In this document: positions 1 through 11,855 of the stretch, in pieces
Numbering within the stretch: position 1 is the stretch's first letter
Layout of the letters: each line of letters begins with the position of its first letter
Assembly: GCF_963675165.1 (NCBI RefSeq)
Contig: NC_087385.1
Location: 6,206,912-6,270,911, forward strand
DNA length: 64,000 bases
Direction: 5' to 3'
Origin: Halichondria panicea
Taxonomy: Eukaryota > Porifera > Demospongiae > Suberitida > Halichondriidae
Program-made: the position numbers and the translations under genes
The notes under the pieces: model-generated
Database searches by the model: none
Told to the model about the DNA's origin: nothing
What the model saw: the letters and a program-made list of their open reading frames with translations, nothing else

Positions 1-417
1 TGCTGTAGTAGTGCATGTAAGAGAATATGGATATGGATATGGAGGATAGGAGCTGCTATTCACACACTGCTATTCACAATCCCAGTGCAAAGATAAGACT
101 TCTCACCTTAGTACCTATGAAACAGCTCTCTTCTAGGCCTTCAAGAACAATGAACTGCACACCCAGTCCCACCATCTATCATGATCTATCACCACTCGGT
201 TCCACCATGTGGTTACAGGTTGAGCACCACGCCCTCTTTTAGATCCACCCCTTGCAATGTGCAGGCTCTCCAGCTAAGTTTATGTTTGTGTGCAGCTAGT
301 ACATTCATTGTAGCAAGCTGCATGCAATTCACACAGGCAGGATAAGAAAACGTGATAAGAAAACAATGCAAACATGCATGTGATAAAAAAAGAAAGCTCA
401 ATAAATCACAGTCACTA
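1..417. other. No gene recognised, left edge
   Basis: Short frames are present on both strands but none shows a recognisable domain or a consistent set of splice signals. The stretch lies 3' of the TLC-domain gene and probably contains its 3' UTR. I see no repeat or RNA gene here. Confidence 0.4.
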
Positions 418-1715
418 TTACATTGTTCTCCTCTTTCTCAGGTATTTCTTGTAAAAGAACATGAGCACTTGAACTCCAAACACCACACTGATAATATAGA
501 AAACTTGTCCACCAGCCTTTGCTGCAAGATAGATCTTGGGTGAGGTCTGGCACACATAATGATACACACTACCGGCTCCTAACCGGGCACCAACAAACGT
601 TATCATGAACAACAAATCCACCCAAAATGCTTTCCGCCCGTTATACTGTCCAGTCTGTCTCATAAACCAGCGTAACTGCAGGAGAGGATTGGTGAACTCA
701 CTGGCACCCATGACAGCTGTAACCTCTGAGCCAAACTTTCCATGGTAGAGCGAATAAACGAGTGCAAATATCGACACGGCGTGGTGGGCCAGCATGACAG
801 GCCCTTCCGTCCTCATGATCACACACCAGCTGAAATCAAAGAGGAAGTAGCCCAGGGTGATGACCACGGCAATATTGTGTAGATTCGTGTTGGCTTCACC
901 GAGATAAGTGAACGGCCACGGGCCTGTAATGATAGCAGATGTAAAGCAGAGACCAGACGCTAGAAGAGCATGTACGGTGGTGATAATCCGACAGTTCCAT
1001 TCGGCAGAGCGTTTCCGATTGAGGGCGTGTAAGATGAAGTAAGAGTCTGTCCACACTAGCAGGCTACCCAGGGTAGCTAGGAGGAGGTCCTGCTGGGATC
1101 CTTGGCTCATGGCTACAGAGATGGGTGCCTTCAGAAAGTCAGTCTGTGGGTAGAGAAAAAATTGTAATCAGCACTTTTACAGCATCATTACTAGGGCATC
1201 ACCTATACAAAATTAATGTGTCATGCAGGTTTTCCTTCCTGAAACTATAAAGATGCATAGGTTTGAAATCAAAACCTTACAGCCAGAAATTTAAACAAGA
1301 TCACCTTTGCATTGTAGTATATATACACCTTTGTGGGAGTTATCACCAGTAGTGGGGAATAATAACATTCTCTAAATCTCAACACCTGATATGAGCAGTA
1401 CACTTGTACGTACTCCACATGGTCATATTTCCACAACATCAGATGTAATGAATCGTTCCAAAAACAACGAGAATGGATATAATTAACAAGGAAGATGCAT
1501 GCTTGCATAGCGTACACTGTATGCACAAAATATGCTAGTAATATGAAACATTAACTTATGACCTACAGCAGGAGTACTCTTGCCTCTTATAGTTGGTTTA
1601 TCAGGTGGGCTTACTGTGTATGCAGCATTGAATCCTCAATTTTATCACATACATGACATATGTAAGCCAATTAACTCACACCAAAGGAGCCTTGAGAAAG
1701 TGCTGCAGCATCCAT
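418..1715 (-). CDS. TLCD5: TLC-domain multi-pass membrane protein (TMEM136/TLCD5-like)
   Basis: Two coding exons are proposed: 1715-1680 and 1143-418 (253 aa). The large exon alone gives 230 aa from an ATG at 1110. The first exon adds 12 codons in phase 0 with donor GGT|GTGAGT and acceptor CACAG|ACT, and has an in-frame stop upstream. The protein has several hydrophobic segments and the TLC hallmark LAHHAVSIF in the middle (His-His conserved in the TRAM-LAG1-CLN8 superfamily), followed by EFTNPLLQLRW, typical of the TMEM136 branch. It ends in a basic tail, KKYLRKRRTM. By family knowledge these are membrane lipid-handling proteins with poorly defined substrates. Its start is 158 bp from the XRCC2 start on the other strand. 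The family is firm; exact orthology and the upstream exon are less certain. Confidence 0.8.
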
Positions 1716-1873
1716 GAACTCTCTTTCGGGCTCTGCGAGGGGTGTAACTGTCTCTATAAGGCCTGCACACAGGGTGCCCTGATCTTTTCCAAAGTGTCAA
1801 ATCCACCCCACTATAGTTATCAATGGTCGTTAATCTAACAAACCAAAAATAATAGGCGTTTCCTTTGCAAAAA

Positions 1874-2826
1874 ATGGCTGAATCTGCTCTTCAGGTAATC
1901 ATATGTGTACATTTATTAGTCTCTCCTCTCATTAATTTTACAGCTATTCTCCAGGCTAGGAGTGAAAGAGCAGCTTGGAAATCTAGACCTACCGTTTTTC
2001 TCCAGGTTGTCTCCAGAGGACCATGGAGGACTGAAAGCTGGTGATGTCATCGAGTTTTGTGGAACTGAAGGAACTGGCAAATCCGAAATCCTTCTCAACA
2101 TTGTTGCTCGGTGCGTACTCCCTAAATTATATCAAGGATGTAAACTTGGCAAAGAAACTGAAGTGGTGTTTATTTCGACTGACCACAAGTTTGATTTACA
2201 GCGCCTGACAAACCTTTTGGAAAGGCATGTGTCTCAAATCGAACATTTTGCATCAACACAGGACAAAAATTCACAAGAATACAAAGACTTAGTTCTCTCG
2301 TGCTTGGCTAGAGTACATGTGGTTTATTGCAGCTCGTCTGGTGAGTTGACAGTGACACTGCAATATTTGAAGACTTTTCTGCACACTCATAGCAGAGTTT
2401 GTGCTTTGGTGCTGGACAACGTTGCTTCTTATTATTGGATGGACAAAGACAAGTTTGAAACAATTCAGAATCACTGGATTTCAACGCTAAAAGAACTCAT
2501 TCAAGAATACCATTTGATTGTGTTTGCATCGAAACCACTTATCTTCTACAAATCAACCAAACAATGGCACAAGGAAACAAAGGTGGTTAACTTATTCCCA
2601 TAGCATAATTATTATTGTACGTGTTTTTCTCTAGGTTGAAAAGACTTTAGCTGGTAATGATTTCATGCCCAAGCTATGGCAGAGGATGGTGAAGTATCGA
2701 TTCTATTTGGAACATTCTGTTTATGAACAAACAGTATCACTGTTTATTGCACATCAACTTTCCCCACTGCCAGCTGGTAGGGTATTCAAGTTCAGTGTAA
2801 CTGAAAATGGATTGCTATTTATGTAA
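1874..2826 (+). CDS. XRCC2: XRCC2, RAD51 paralogue of homologous recombination
   Basis: Three exons (1874-1894, 1944-2582, 2635-2826; introns of 49 and 52 bp, both phase 0) give 283 aa, against about 280 in human. The Walker A loop GTEGTGKS is at residues 47-54, followed by ILLNIVARCVLPK, very like human XRCC2. VYCSSS and VLDNVASYYW match the central RecA-core region. The third exon matches the family's C-terminal tail (HRMFF/KYRFY block and final hydrophobic residues). By family knowledge XRCC2 acts in the nucleus in the BCDX2 complex with RAD51B, RAD51C and RAD51D to help RAD51 load onto single-stranded DNA. The ATG at 1874 was chosen because the short first exon encodes ESALQLF, matching the human ESGTELL segment. 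It is divergent from the TLC gene, suggesting a shared promoter. Confidence 0.95.
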
Positions 2827-3312
2827 CCATTCATTGCTGTGGCTTACTTGTTATTTTATTATCTAATGTTCAAATATGTACAGCTAGTACAGCTAGTATG
2901 ACCACAAGTGTGTGAGTGAATGGTGAATTGACATCATAAGGTAGAAAATGGTATTAAAGCATAAAAACACTCCTGAGTCGTGATACAGTTAACTTATTAT
3001 CTGGATCGCTCACAATAATACAGATCAGGGCCTAAAAAATTTATCGGAAAGGTACATATGTGTGTATGTCATTTTACTTGGATATCAAAGTCAAAATCTG
3101 CTTGTAAGGAACCCATGGGGGTTTCCCCTTGGCCTACCCAATAAGAATGGGTGGGGCTGTGGAATGCAATGAATAATGCAATACATCATCAGTGTTCTGT
3201 CCACACCCACGTTTTTACTACTGCATGTACTGTATGTAAGTACATGCAGCAGTGAGCTAGCTAGGTGCTGTAGCCTATAGATTTAGCAAGAGAAGAAGTA
3301 ATCCACTGGGCC
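2827..3312. other. Intergenic, XRCC2 3' side and TRIM-NHL 1 promoter
   Basis: No coding exon or repeat is recognised. It should hold the XRCC2 3' UTR and the promoter and 5' UTR of the RING/B-box gene whose ATG is at 3313. A short CATGCAGTA inverted motif near 3225-3250 is the only local structure I noticed. Confidence 0.4.
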
Positions 3313-6300
3313 ATGGCTCACAGGACTCATACATCAAAAACTAGGAGCAGCACTTTCAGAGCAAAAATCCGAGAAGAATTGATATGTGCTATTTGTCTGG
3401 ATTTTCTCAGTGAGCCCAAGGTTCTCAGTTGTGCCCATTCATTCTGCCTTGCCTGCTTGAAACAGACCATACAAAGCAAGTACAAGTATGGAGCTGGATC
3501 TGAGCTACAGAAAGGCGACCTGGAGTGCCCCAGCTGTCGACAAGTCACAAGACTACCCCCGGGCTCTGTACAGGAGCTCGTTACCAACTATGCCCTAAAG
3601 CGACTCGTTGCTCTTGTTTCCGAACCAGAAAAGAAAACCACAAGAAAACTGTTATCTTCGAGGAGCCAGTCCTTAATCCAAGCAATCAACTGTCCGCAGC
3701 ATATGAGGTCGATCGAGTTTTTCTGCCAAGACTGCAATGAGTTGCTTTGTCCAAAATGCACCAGCTCCACTCATCGAGGACACAACTTTGAAGACACTGA
3801 CAAAGTGCTGCCTCAGCAGATACAAACACTACGGAGCTTAATCCAACCAGCTTGTGAGGTGAGGATTGGTGGGTAGTCTAGTAGTGAGTTGTGAGTCTCA
3901 CGTTTGTTGATGCACACGGAGACTAGACTGTTATTATTATTTTAGGTGTTGTCGTAACATTTATAATTACTGCTGTCATTAGGATTTTCAGTTATTTTCG
4001 CCTATTTAGGAGCGTATACGTAATATGATACAGCAAGCTCACCTGCATGAGTTGCTATGCAGTTGTACTGCATGTCACCTCTTAGTTTGCTATTGTTAAC
4101 CAGTTGAATAAACTTTCATGTAAGACTAAATTCCTTCTTGTCAGTTTGTTTTTTGAGTGACACTGAAAGATATAACTTGCATAAGCAACCGCACCTATAT
4201 AGACTCATGATCTAGGGTAAATTCCTGCTCTTTGACTGTTTTTGTTTTTAGGTGTTGTAGGATTTCCTCGTTTCAATGGCAATTTTCCAGCTAGCTAGAG
4301 CTGTAACCTTATACCATGTACAGTGAATTAGTGATAGTCATCTACACTGATTGTGTTATCACTCTCACCACAGGTGGCCACAAGAGCTGAGGGAATGATA
4401 GAGCAACTTTACAAGGAGAAGGATATGATCTCAAATAATACTCAAAGCACATTTGAAGCAATCGAGCTATATTTCAAGAAGATCCGAAAAGTTATCGAGC
4501 AACGAGAATCAGCTCTCAAGTCTACCGTGCAGAAGTACAGTGATGTCAAATTGAATCGACTTGACTCGCACAATCAAAAACTACAGAATCACCATGATGC
4601 CATTCTAGTGAAAGTTGCAGAACTTGAAAGACTCATTGATAGCAACGACTTCTCTACACTCTTCCTTCGGAGACAAGCCATTAGTGAAGATCTCGAGGCC
4701 AAAGAACAGTCAGTCATGGCCGTGGGTGAACTACTACAACAGTCATGTGATCAAGGCTCCCTGCTGTTTCGAGAGAGTCAGAGTCCGAGTGCCTTCGCTG
4801 AGACTGGCATACTGAATGAACGTCAACAAAAACCGAATTCTCCGTTTGTCACACTCCGTAGACTGGTTGTGAGCGAGGAAGAGGACCCTTACCTAGACGT
4901 GCCGCTGAGGTTCGAAGATGAACAGAGCCAACCTCCGCAAAAGCAAGTGAGGGTTGATGAAACTAAATCAAGCATTGAGTACGAGCCAGAGGGGAAACCA
5001 AGTAAATCAAGCAGCCTCTACGACGTCCCTCAACCGTTTCCCAAGTCCTCCCATCAACAGCTATCTGTGAATCCTCAGGTACCTCCGAGGAAATCTTTAA
5101 GGATTATTAGAGAACCCTCCCCTCCACAACTGCCCCCTAGACCAAGGTCTCGGAGGGTTACCCCGAACACGGCACGCCCACACAATATCACAGGCTGGGA
5201 CAATGAGTATCAGAACTATCAGCCGAGATCTCTCCAATTGGACAGTCCTAAAGCGAAAGCCATGACGCTCCCTTCCTCTCGTTTTATACGATCAAGCTCT
5301 ACTTCGTCTGTGAATCCAATTCTCTCAGACTCCAGTGATAGTGAGGTCAGTGACAGTGTCAGCAAAGGATCTAATTCATTATGCCTCGGTGTTTGTGTGT
5401 GCTGCTCAACGGTCCGTAGCATAACAGTTTAAAATCAGCTCTATGACAGTGGTGCTTAATTCTGGCTAAATGCCTTGCCGCCTTTTAGCAACTTTACTTT
5501 GCAAAACTTAATTAGTACATCTTGTTGATCCATGTGCAGGGTGTCATACAGGGGAAAGGGGGATACCCCCCCATAGCTCCAATTCCCCCCCCCCTTTTTT
5601 GCATTCAGCTATACAGTTGTATGACTGAGTGTCCATAGCTACAGACTATAAACAGGGTATTGCAACACAATAACAGTTGACCTTTTTTTTTAGCAAAATG
5701 TTCTGGTTACTTTTCTTATTTCCCGGCCCCCTCTACATCAAAATCCTGTATGACACCTTGATGTGTATTGCCGGTATAATAACCACATTCATGCAGGGCT
5801 ACGATGATCTAGATGACTTCTGTGGCCCCAAGCCTAAGCCCCGCACCAAGCCACCTCCCATCCCATCAAACCATCCCAACCGTCATCCTCCTCGCCCAAA
5901 ACCAAAACCAAAGCCAAGAAAAATAAGCGATGCAAACACGGGCCCAATTTCTTCTAAAAAGCTACATGTCAGTAAGAAACGCTCCGTCACTCTCCCTGAT
6001 GACATTGTTTACCCTCCCCTGCCTCCAAAAGAAGCACCTACCGTTGTACAACCTGTCAAAATCATCGGCAATGAGATGTTGTCTTCTAAATCCATGCAAG
6101 AGACGGTTTATCCGAACGGAATCTGCTGTTTTGTCGAGCTGAATGGGCACTTCGTCGTCACAGACGTCTACAACCACTGCCTCCGTGTGCTTGACAGTAA
6201 TGGAGCTTATCTCGAGACGATTGGCAAAGAGGGAAGAACAGGAGGACAGTTCAAAGAGCCATCAGCGATCGCCATCGATTCTGATAATAATTTGTATGTG

Positions 6301-6897
6301 ACTGAGCGAGACAATCCTAGAGTTCAAAAGTTCACTTCTAACGGCAAGTACCTGACAAGGTTCGGACAGAAGACTCTTCTTGGCAGTCAGCTGGGTGACC
6401 CTATGGGCATTGCACTAACCTCCGATAATTCCATACTCATTTCAGACTGGGACAAGAACGAGATCATCAAAATTTCCAAACTTGGGAAATTAGAAAAAAT
6501 TGGCGAAGAAAACAACTTGCTCAAATTTCCAGCTGGACTGGCAATCAATCATCTAGGAAACGTACTAGTTACGGATCGTGGAAATCACTGTATTTGGGAG
6601 GTCACGATTCACGGAGACGTGGTCCAGAGGATAGGCAGCAAAGGAACGCGTCCTGGACAGTTCCTCTTTCCTTATGGCATCATAGTGCTTAGTAACAAAT
6701 CGATTGTGGTCACTGAGAGTGGGAACAATCGTGTGTCGATATTTTCCGAGAATGGATCGTTTATTCGTTGTTTTGGCGAGAAAGGATCTGATCCCGGACA
6801 GTTTGACCATCCTAGGCATCTGTGTGTGGACAATTGTGGACATGTCGTAGTTGTAGACCAAATGAACCAGAGACTACAAATGTTCAATGTTAGCTGA
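3313..6897 (+). CDS. TRIM-NHL protein 1 (RING, B-box, coiled coil, NHL propeller)
   Basis: Three exons: 3313-3858, 4374-about 5345, 5797-6897, about 872 aa. The RING finger starts at C25-A-I-C28 and ends with CPSCRQ. A B-box 2 follows at about 127-160 (CPQH...FFCQDC...CPKC...HRGHNF). A coiled coil begins in exon 1 and continues in exon 2. A serine/proline-rich, probably disordered linker leads to six NHL repeats in exon 3 (PNGICC, EPSAIAID, DPMGIALT, FPAGLAIN, FPYGIIV, HPRHLCV). There is no filamin domain, unlike TRIM2, TRIM3 and TRIM71. TRIM-NHL proteins are usually E3 ubiquitin ligases and often bind RNA through the propeller. The exon 2 donor is uncertain: GAG|GTCAGT at 5345 fits phase and consensus best, but later GT sites near 5389-5420 also keep phase. 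The next TRIM-NHL gene, 2.7 kb away, is a close paralogue. Confidence 0.9.
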
Positions 6898-7163
6898 GTT
6901 TAGTTTATTTTTTGCTTGGTAGTCTATGTTTATATTATTTTTATTTAGCTGCTGTATTTAATTGTTGTGATTATGGAATGTACTCTACTTTTAATTATAC
7001 TTGTATGTGATGTACAGTAATTGTGTTAACAACATTATTTTGTGGGCTTATATGATGTGCAGTTGCATACAAATGTTACGATAATATTTTTCAAAGAAAG
7101 TGTGAATCATATTATAATTATGTGATGGCATGGAATTGTATAAATAGAATAAGAATTCTTAAG

Positions 7164-9425
7164 CTATTTGAATCCCAATTTTCTCTTCTCTTTCTCTTTC
7201 TTTTTGACCACCAGTAATTGTCTGTCTTTCCATGTGCTCTTGCGTAGTTTGACAGGTCTGTTTCCAATGTATCTCCCTGCATAAACACATGCAACACACA
7301 TTGAAATAGAGTACATGTATAATTTATAGCAATAACCTTTAGCGAGAGTACTCTTATGTATCTCTCTGCATAAACACAACACACACACACACTAACAAAC
7401 ACTAACAATGAAATGGAGTAGCAACAACCTTTAGTCATGAACTCTAATAATAATAGCCACCCTGATAATAGCCCATGCTTCAAATGGGACAATTGATACG
7501 AAAGCAATCACTGATCTAAACACATCATTAGATATAGGCCTTTCAAAGTTATGACACTCAAAATTAGCTATCAAAACAAGCCCATTTCGGGCCAGGCTTA
7601 TATATTATAAAGGCTAGACATCCATTACCCAAGTAAACCATTTGTGTACACACAACCAATCAGCGGACCCCAAAGTTGTTATACCTTAATGACACCACCT
7701 GACTTGTGCAGCTACACTGTGTAACTTGGCAACTATAAGCTCACCATTCATTTCTCTCATGGCACTCATAAAGTCTTTGGGGTCCTTGAAACTGACGAAG
7801 CCATAGCCCTTGGTCTTCTTGGAGTACCTGTCTCTGATTACTTTAGACCTGAGGAAAGAGGGAAATCGCGAGAAGCTCCTAGCCAGTGTATCGTCATTCA
7901 CATCGTTACCAAGGTCACCAACAAAGATGCGAAAATCATCTGTGTGTGTGTGGGAATAAATTATTCAAAGAGTGTCTTAAACTCATCTGTACCATAAACT
8001 ATTACTGTGCAAGCAGAGGCTGCCCCCTCCCTCCCACACCCACTCACTCGGGTCCCAGTCGTCCAATGAGGTGTCCTCCCACACCTTCCCCCCGCCCATA
8101 CGCAGCTTCTTGGGGTCAGATTTGACCTTCCCCACCAGACCCTTCTTAGGAGGCATGGGCGGGACTGGAAGGAGACTAGCACCCATCCCAGACATAGTCG
8201 CTGTATGTACTGGGTAGATATAAGCAGTTAAGTATTGCTACACTAATAAAATAATTCTTGTATGCTCTTACAGTTTTAACAGTGTGCACGGTTTGGACAA
8301 TCAATGGAAATCGGCTCACCTGACATTCCTGAGGAACCGGTTGCCCCGGCTACAGCTTGAGCAATGGCCATCGGATTGAGAGGAGTCATTGAGCCAGAAT
8401 GCATCTGTGAAGGCGATGTAGATAAAACACCCACACCTATAATTATATACCACGTTTTTTTCGACAATTACTTTTGGGCCAGAAATAAATCATTGATCTA
8501 ACCACGCCATATTGTAGCACTATCAAAGAGCTACTAAACAATTTGAAATCGGACGTTCACAACACAAGTTATGGACAATCAAAGATAAGCTCCAAAAACT
8601 GGCCTGAATTTAAAGGTTTAGATCTACACCTCCCAGAGTTTACATGTACACAAACAGACTATAACATGCATCCATAACCACACACACTAGCGGCTAAAAC
8701 TGAAAAGGAAATGTGTACTGAGCTGACCTGCATTTGAGGAGGGTACTGCTGCATCTGTGGTGGATGGGGATGGACAGGAGCCGGGGAATACATTGGATGC
8801 TGCAGACAAGAAAAATAGCACATTGAAAAAAGGGGGGAGACAGTACAAGTGGGGGTAGTGGGAACTTATCAAACCGTGTGTAATGCATAACATACCTGTC
8901 CTGGTGGTGGACCCATTCCAGGGGGAGGAAATCCCATGTGTCCGGGGGGTCCCATGTGTCCAGGGGGTGGCATGTGTCCGGGGGGTCTTGGTGGTCCCCC
9001 TTGTAGCATTTGAGGGGGCAGCCCCTGGCCCTCAGAATGACTGCTATTGACTCCCATGAGAGGTCTAACAGGTGGCCCAGCTGACTTGAGGGCTTGTCGA
9101 GGAACAAATCCAGACTGAGTGGCAGGCATAAGCGGCTTCGGTGCACTGCTCAGCTGTCCGGGAGGGAGGAGGGGTCTCGGAGTATTGTCAGCTGGTCTCT
9201 GGGCGACCGACATCAGAGGGGAGGGCTTGGTACCCATTAATGGACGAGGTTTGGACGATGTGGCCCCAAGTACCTCTTGCTCAAATCTGTAGTTGTGTGG
9301 GTTGTAGTCATTTTATTAGATTATGTCTACATAACAACACTCCACTGAGCACTGAGATGCTTACACACATGTTACTCTTATGTTATAGATGCTCACCTGG
9401 ACATCTCTTCTTCTAAGGAGTCCAT
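7164..9425 (-). CDS. RBM42: RBM42, RRM-containing RNA-binding protein
   Basis: Seven exons (9425-9397, 9286-8896, 8799-8728, 8404-8320, 8200-8048, 7939-7745, 7276-7164) give 345 aa. The N-terminus has the family block RFEQEVLGA. A proline/methionine-rich low-complexity middle follows. The RRM starts at about residue 246 with FRIFVGDLGND and contains RNP1 KGYGFVSF. The last exon encodes RYIGNRPVKLRKS and a lysine-rich tail, near-identical to human RBM42. The human protein is about 480 aa; the missing length is in the disordered middle. RBM42 is a nuclear and stress-granule RNA-binding protein linked to splicing and translation in other animals. All phases join without a shift. The intron before the last exon holds a diverged second copy of the splice acceptor at 7366. 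Divergent from TRIM-NHL 2, 207 bp start to start. Confidence 0.95.
7277..7440 (-). repeat. Diverged tandem duplication containing a splice acceptor (RBM42 last intron)
   Basis: Two imperfect copies, about 7268-7350 and 7355-7435, each contain an exon-start-like GAGATACAT preceded by TTTATGCAG and ending in AACCTTTAG on the plus strand. The downstream one (acceptor ending at 7277) is the real last-exon acceptor. The upstream one (acceptor at 7366) also codes RYI in frame and then runs out of register. Confidence 0.6.
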
Positions 9426-9632
9426 GATCACAACTCCAGTCTCAACAGCACTCAATTTATATGGACAGCACACTGACACTGAACTGATCGCTAGACCAGT
9501 AAGCTACGTTCACAAAACGTCAGCAGTTGTTAGATCTACAAGCCCCTCCCTCCTTTTGCTCAGGCATGTGCTGCAGTATGTGATCAAGTTTATAAACTCA
9601 GCTAGCTATTAAGGACACCACCTCCGACTGCA

Positions 9633-11855
9633 ATGGCTGCAACAGTACCCAGTCCAGATCTCCAACTAGATCTACCTGTGAGTGTGAGCCAACAGAAAGT
9701 ATACAGAGAACTGATATGCTCAGTATGCAATGGTTTCCTGCAAGATCCCAGAATGCTTCTTTGTGCTCACTCATTCTGTGCAAACTGCCTGCTGCCTGCT
9801 GAAGATGCAATGTGCAATCCTCTGAAGTTAGGGTGCCCAATATGTTTTCAGATCACAAAGATACAAGATGTTAATGATCTTTTGGTGCCTTCAAAGTTTG
9901 CAGAAGTAATCGAAACGCTCACCCAAGAAGACAAGGAACACACTATTAACAATCTAAAGCAGCACAAAGCAAATCTTGTATCATTCGAAGAAGATCCAAG
10001 TTTACTACTTACTTCCCAGTGCCCAGATCACGATCAACCATTGGACTATTACTGTGATGATTGTGGACTGGTGGTGTGTTATGGGTGCACTGAAGAGGAG
10101 CACATGTCTCATAGCTGTGGAAAGAGTGTTAAATTCCTGCTAGAGGACCTTGCTCACTTGGAGAGCTTGATTCAACCTGCACACCAATTTGCAGCTCGTG
10201 CTGAGAAAGCTGTGGAGCAATTGTCGCAAGATCAGGAGGCAATTGAAGCCAATCAAAATATTTGTACGGATACAGTTCGGGAAGTTTTCAATCAATTGAG
10301 AAGAGCAGTTGACCAGCGAGAGAAAGCTATACTCGGCACCATTGAGAAATATGCTGAGACAAAACTGGCTCAAGTGCAGAAATACAGTAAATGGCTATCA
10401 GAGAAACAAGAACGCATTCAAAGAGCATTAGCTACAGCCTTGGAGCTTGTGGACGAGATATACACTGTTCGAATTATCACTGAGAAAGAAGAACTGACAG
10501 ACGAGCTCGATCAGCAAGAGCAAGGAATCCTTGACATTGAAGAAGCTCTATTTGCTTCCAAATTTTCCTCAACTTACGTTGGATTCAAGAACGACAGCAC
10601 TGTAAAGATTCAGAAGGAAGTGAACGAGCTAATCTCTCTGTGCGAGTTCTATCCTGATGCTGACTCAGGTTACTACCTCTCTCGTCCAATTCAAGTCGAA
10701 AACGAAGAAGACCCGTACCTTGTGGCAGGTGAAGCTCAGAAAAAGGCTAAGCTTATTCTTCAGCCAAAGAAATCGCCATTGAAGTATTCGAAATCGTTTC
10801 AAGATACTCGACCTTGCGTTATGAATGTACGAATCGAGTCCATTAAAGAACTGACAGAAGAATCTGAAGAGGACGATGATTTACCACCCCAACATGCTCT
10901 TCTTGGTCGCAGACATTCTACTCCAGGAGGCCTCAATAGAACTACAAACCATTTGCCACTTGTGCCAATCCGTTTCGACTCTCTCAATGTCCAAACACCC
11001 ATCGTTCAACCGACCAAGGTGTTCAACAAACTAAGTCGTTCAAAGACAGAAATTGTTAACCCCTGTGGAATCTGTATTGGCGAGAATAACTCTATCGTAC
11101 TTTCTGATGTCAAGAACCACTGTTTGAGAATTATTGCGAGCAATGGGAAGTTTATTGATTCCATTGGAAAAGAAGGAAAGATCTCTTGTGAATTCGAAGA
11201 ACCCTGTGCAATTGCTGTCGACAAAAACATGCATCTGCTTGTGCTACAACGTGACAATCCTCGTGTGCAAAAACTGACCTCAAGCGGTAAATACCTCTCC
11301 AAGTTTGGACAAAAGTCCCTGAGGGGTAGTAGTCTTGGAGAGCCCTGGGGAATAGCTGTTGGTCCGAACAAGAAGATCTACATCAGCGACTGGGATAGAA
11401 ATGCCATCCACATCTTTAACAGCAACGGAAAATACGACAAAACCCTCAACGAAGAGACGATGGACATGCTTGGAGATTTGCTCAAACTACCGGCAGGCAT
11501 AGCTGTGGATCAAGATGGTAGCTTGCTGGTAGCTGACAGAGGGAGTCACTGTGTGTGGAGACTAGATCCAAAGGGGAGCATTCTACTCAAAATTGGAAGT
11601 GAGGGAGTCGGACCCGGAGAGCTCTACCTACCGTACGGAGTGGTAGTTTGCACTGATGGCTCCATAGCTGTCAGCGAGTCCGGAAACAATCGTGTCTCGA
11701 TATTCTCACCTTCTGGGACATTTTTGAAGCATTTTGGACAGAAAGGGAACGAGCCTGGAATGTTCAACCATCCTCGCCATATGTGTATTACCAAGGAGAA
11801 TGAACTGGTTGTTGCAGATGAACTTAATGGACGATTACAATTGTTCAGTTTATAA
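9633..11855 (+). CDS. TRIM-NHL protein 2, intronless paralogue
   Basis: A single uninterrupted frame of 740 aa. The RING starts at C29-S-V-C32 and ends at CPIC (68-71). The B-box is at about 130-163 (CPDHDQ...YYCDDC...CYGC...HMSHSC). The coiled coil spans about 165-300. An acidic linker ESEEDDD leads into six NHL repeats from about residue 470 (NPCGICI, EPCAIAVD, EPWGIAVG, LPAGIAVD, LPYGVVV, HPRHMCI). No filamin domain. Segments such as SLIQPA, NPRVQK, GKYLSKFGQK and GNNRVSIFS are shared with TRIM-NHL 1, so the two are paralogues. The region matching the TRIM-NHL 1 first intron junction is continuous here. Expected role is a cytoplasmic E3 ligase or RNA-linked regulator, by family knowledge. 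Head-to-head with RBM42. Confidence 0.93.
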   Translation: MAATVPSPDLQLDLPVSVSQQKVYRELICSVCNGFLQDPRMLLCAHSFCANCLLPAEDAMCNPLKLGCPICFQITKIQDVNDLLVPSKFAEVIETLTQEDKEHTINNLKQHKANLVSFEEDPSLLLTSQCPDHDQPLDYYCDDCGLVVCYGCTEEEHMSHSCGKSVKFLLEDLAHLESLIQPAHQFAARAEKAVEQLSQDQEAIEANQNICTDTVREVFNQLRRAVDQREKAILGTIEKYAETKLAQVQKYSKWLSEKQERIQRALATALELVDEIYTVRIITEKEELTDELDQQEQGILDIEEALFASKFSSTYVGFKNDSTVKIQKEVNELISLCEFYPDADSGYYLSRPIQVENEEDPYLVAGEAQKKAKLILQPKKSPLKYSKSFQDTRPCVMNVRIESIKELTEESEEDDDLPPQHALLGRRHSTPGGLNRTTNHLPLVPIRFDSLNVQTPIVQPTKVFNKLSRSKTEIVNPCGICIGENNSIVLSDVKNHCLRIIASNGKFIDSIGKEGKISCEFEEPCAIAVDKNMHLLVLQRDNPRVQKLTSSGKYLSKFGQKSLRGSSLGEPWGIAVGPNKKIYISDWDRNAIHIFNSNGKYDKTLNEETMDMLGDLLKLPAGIAVDQDGSLLVADRGSHCVWRLDPKGSILLKIGSEGVGPGELYLPYGVVVCTDGSIAVSESGNNRVSIFSPSGTFLKHFGQKGNEPGMFNHPRHMCITKENELVVADELNGRLQLFSL

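Noticed and set aside
1269-1526. 85-codon minus-strand frame upstream of the TLC gene
   Set aside because: It lies in the TLC gene's intron, has no domain, no splice partner and low-complexity hydrophobic content.
7118-7507. 129-codon minus-strand frame at the RBM42 3' end
   Set aside because: It reads the last exon in the wrong phase through the duplicated acceptor. The 7276-7164 exon in phase matches RBM42.
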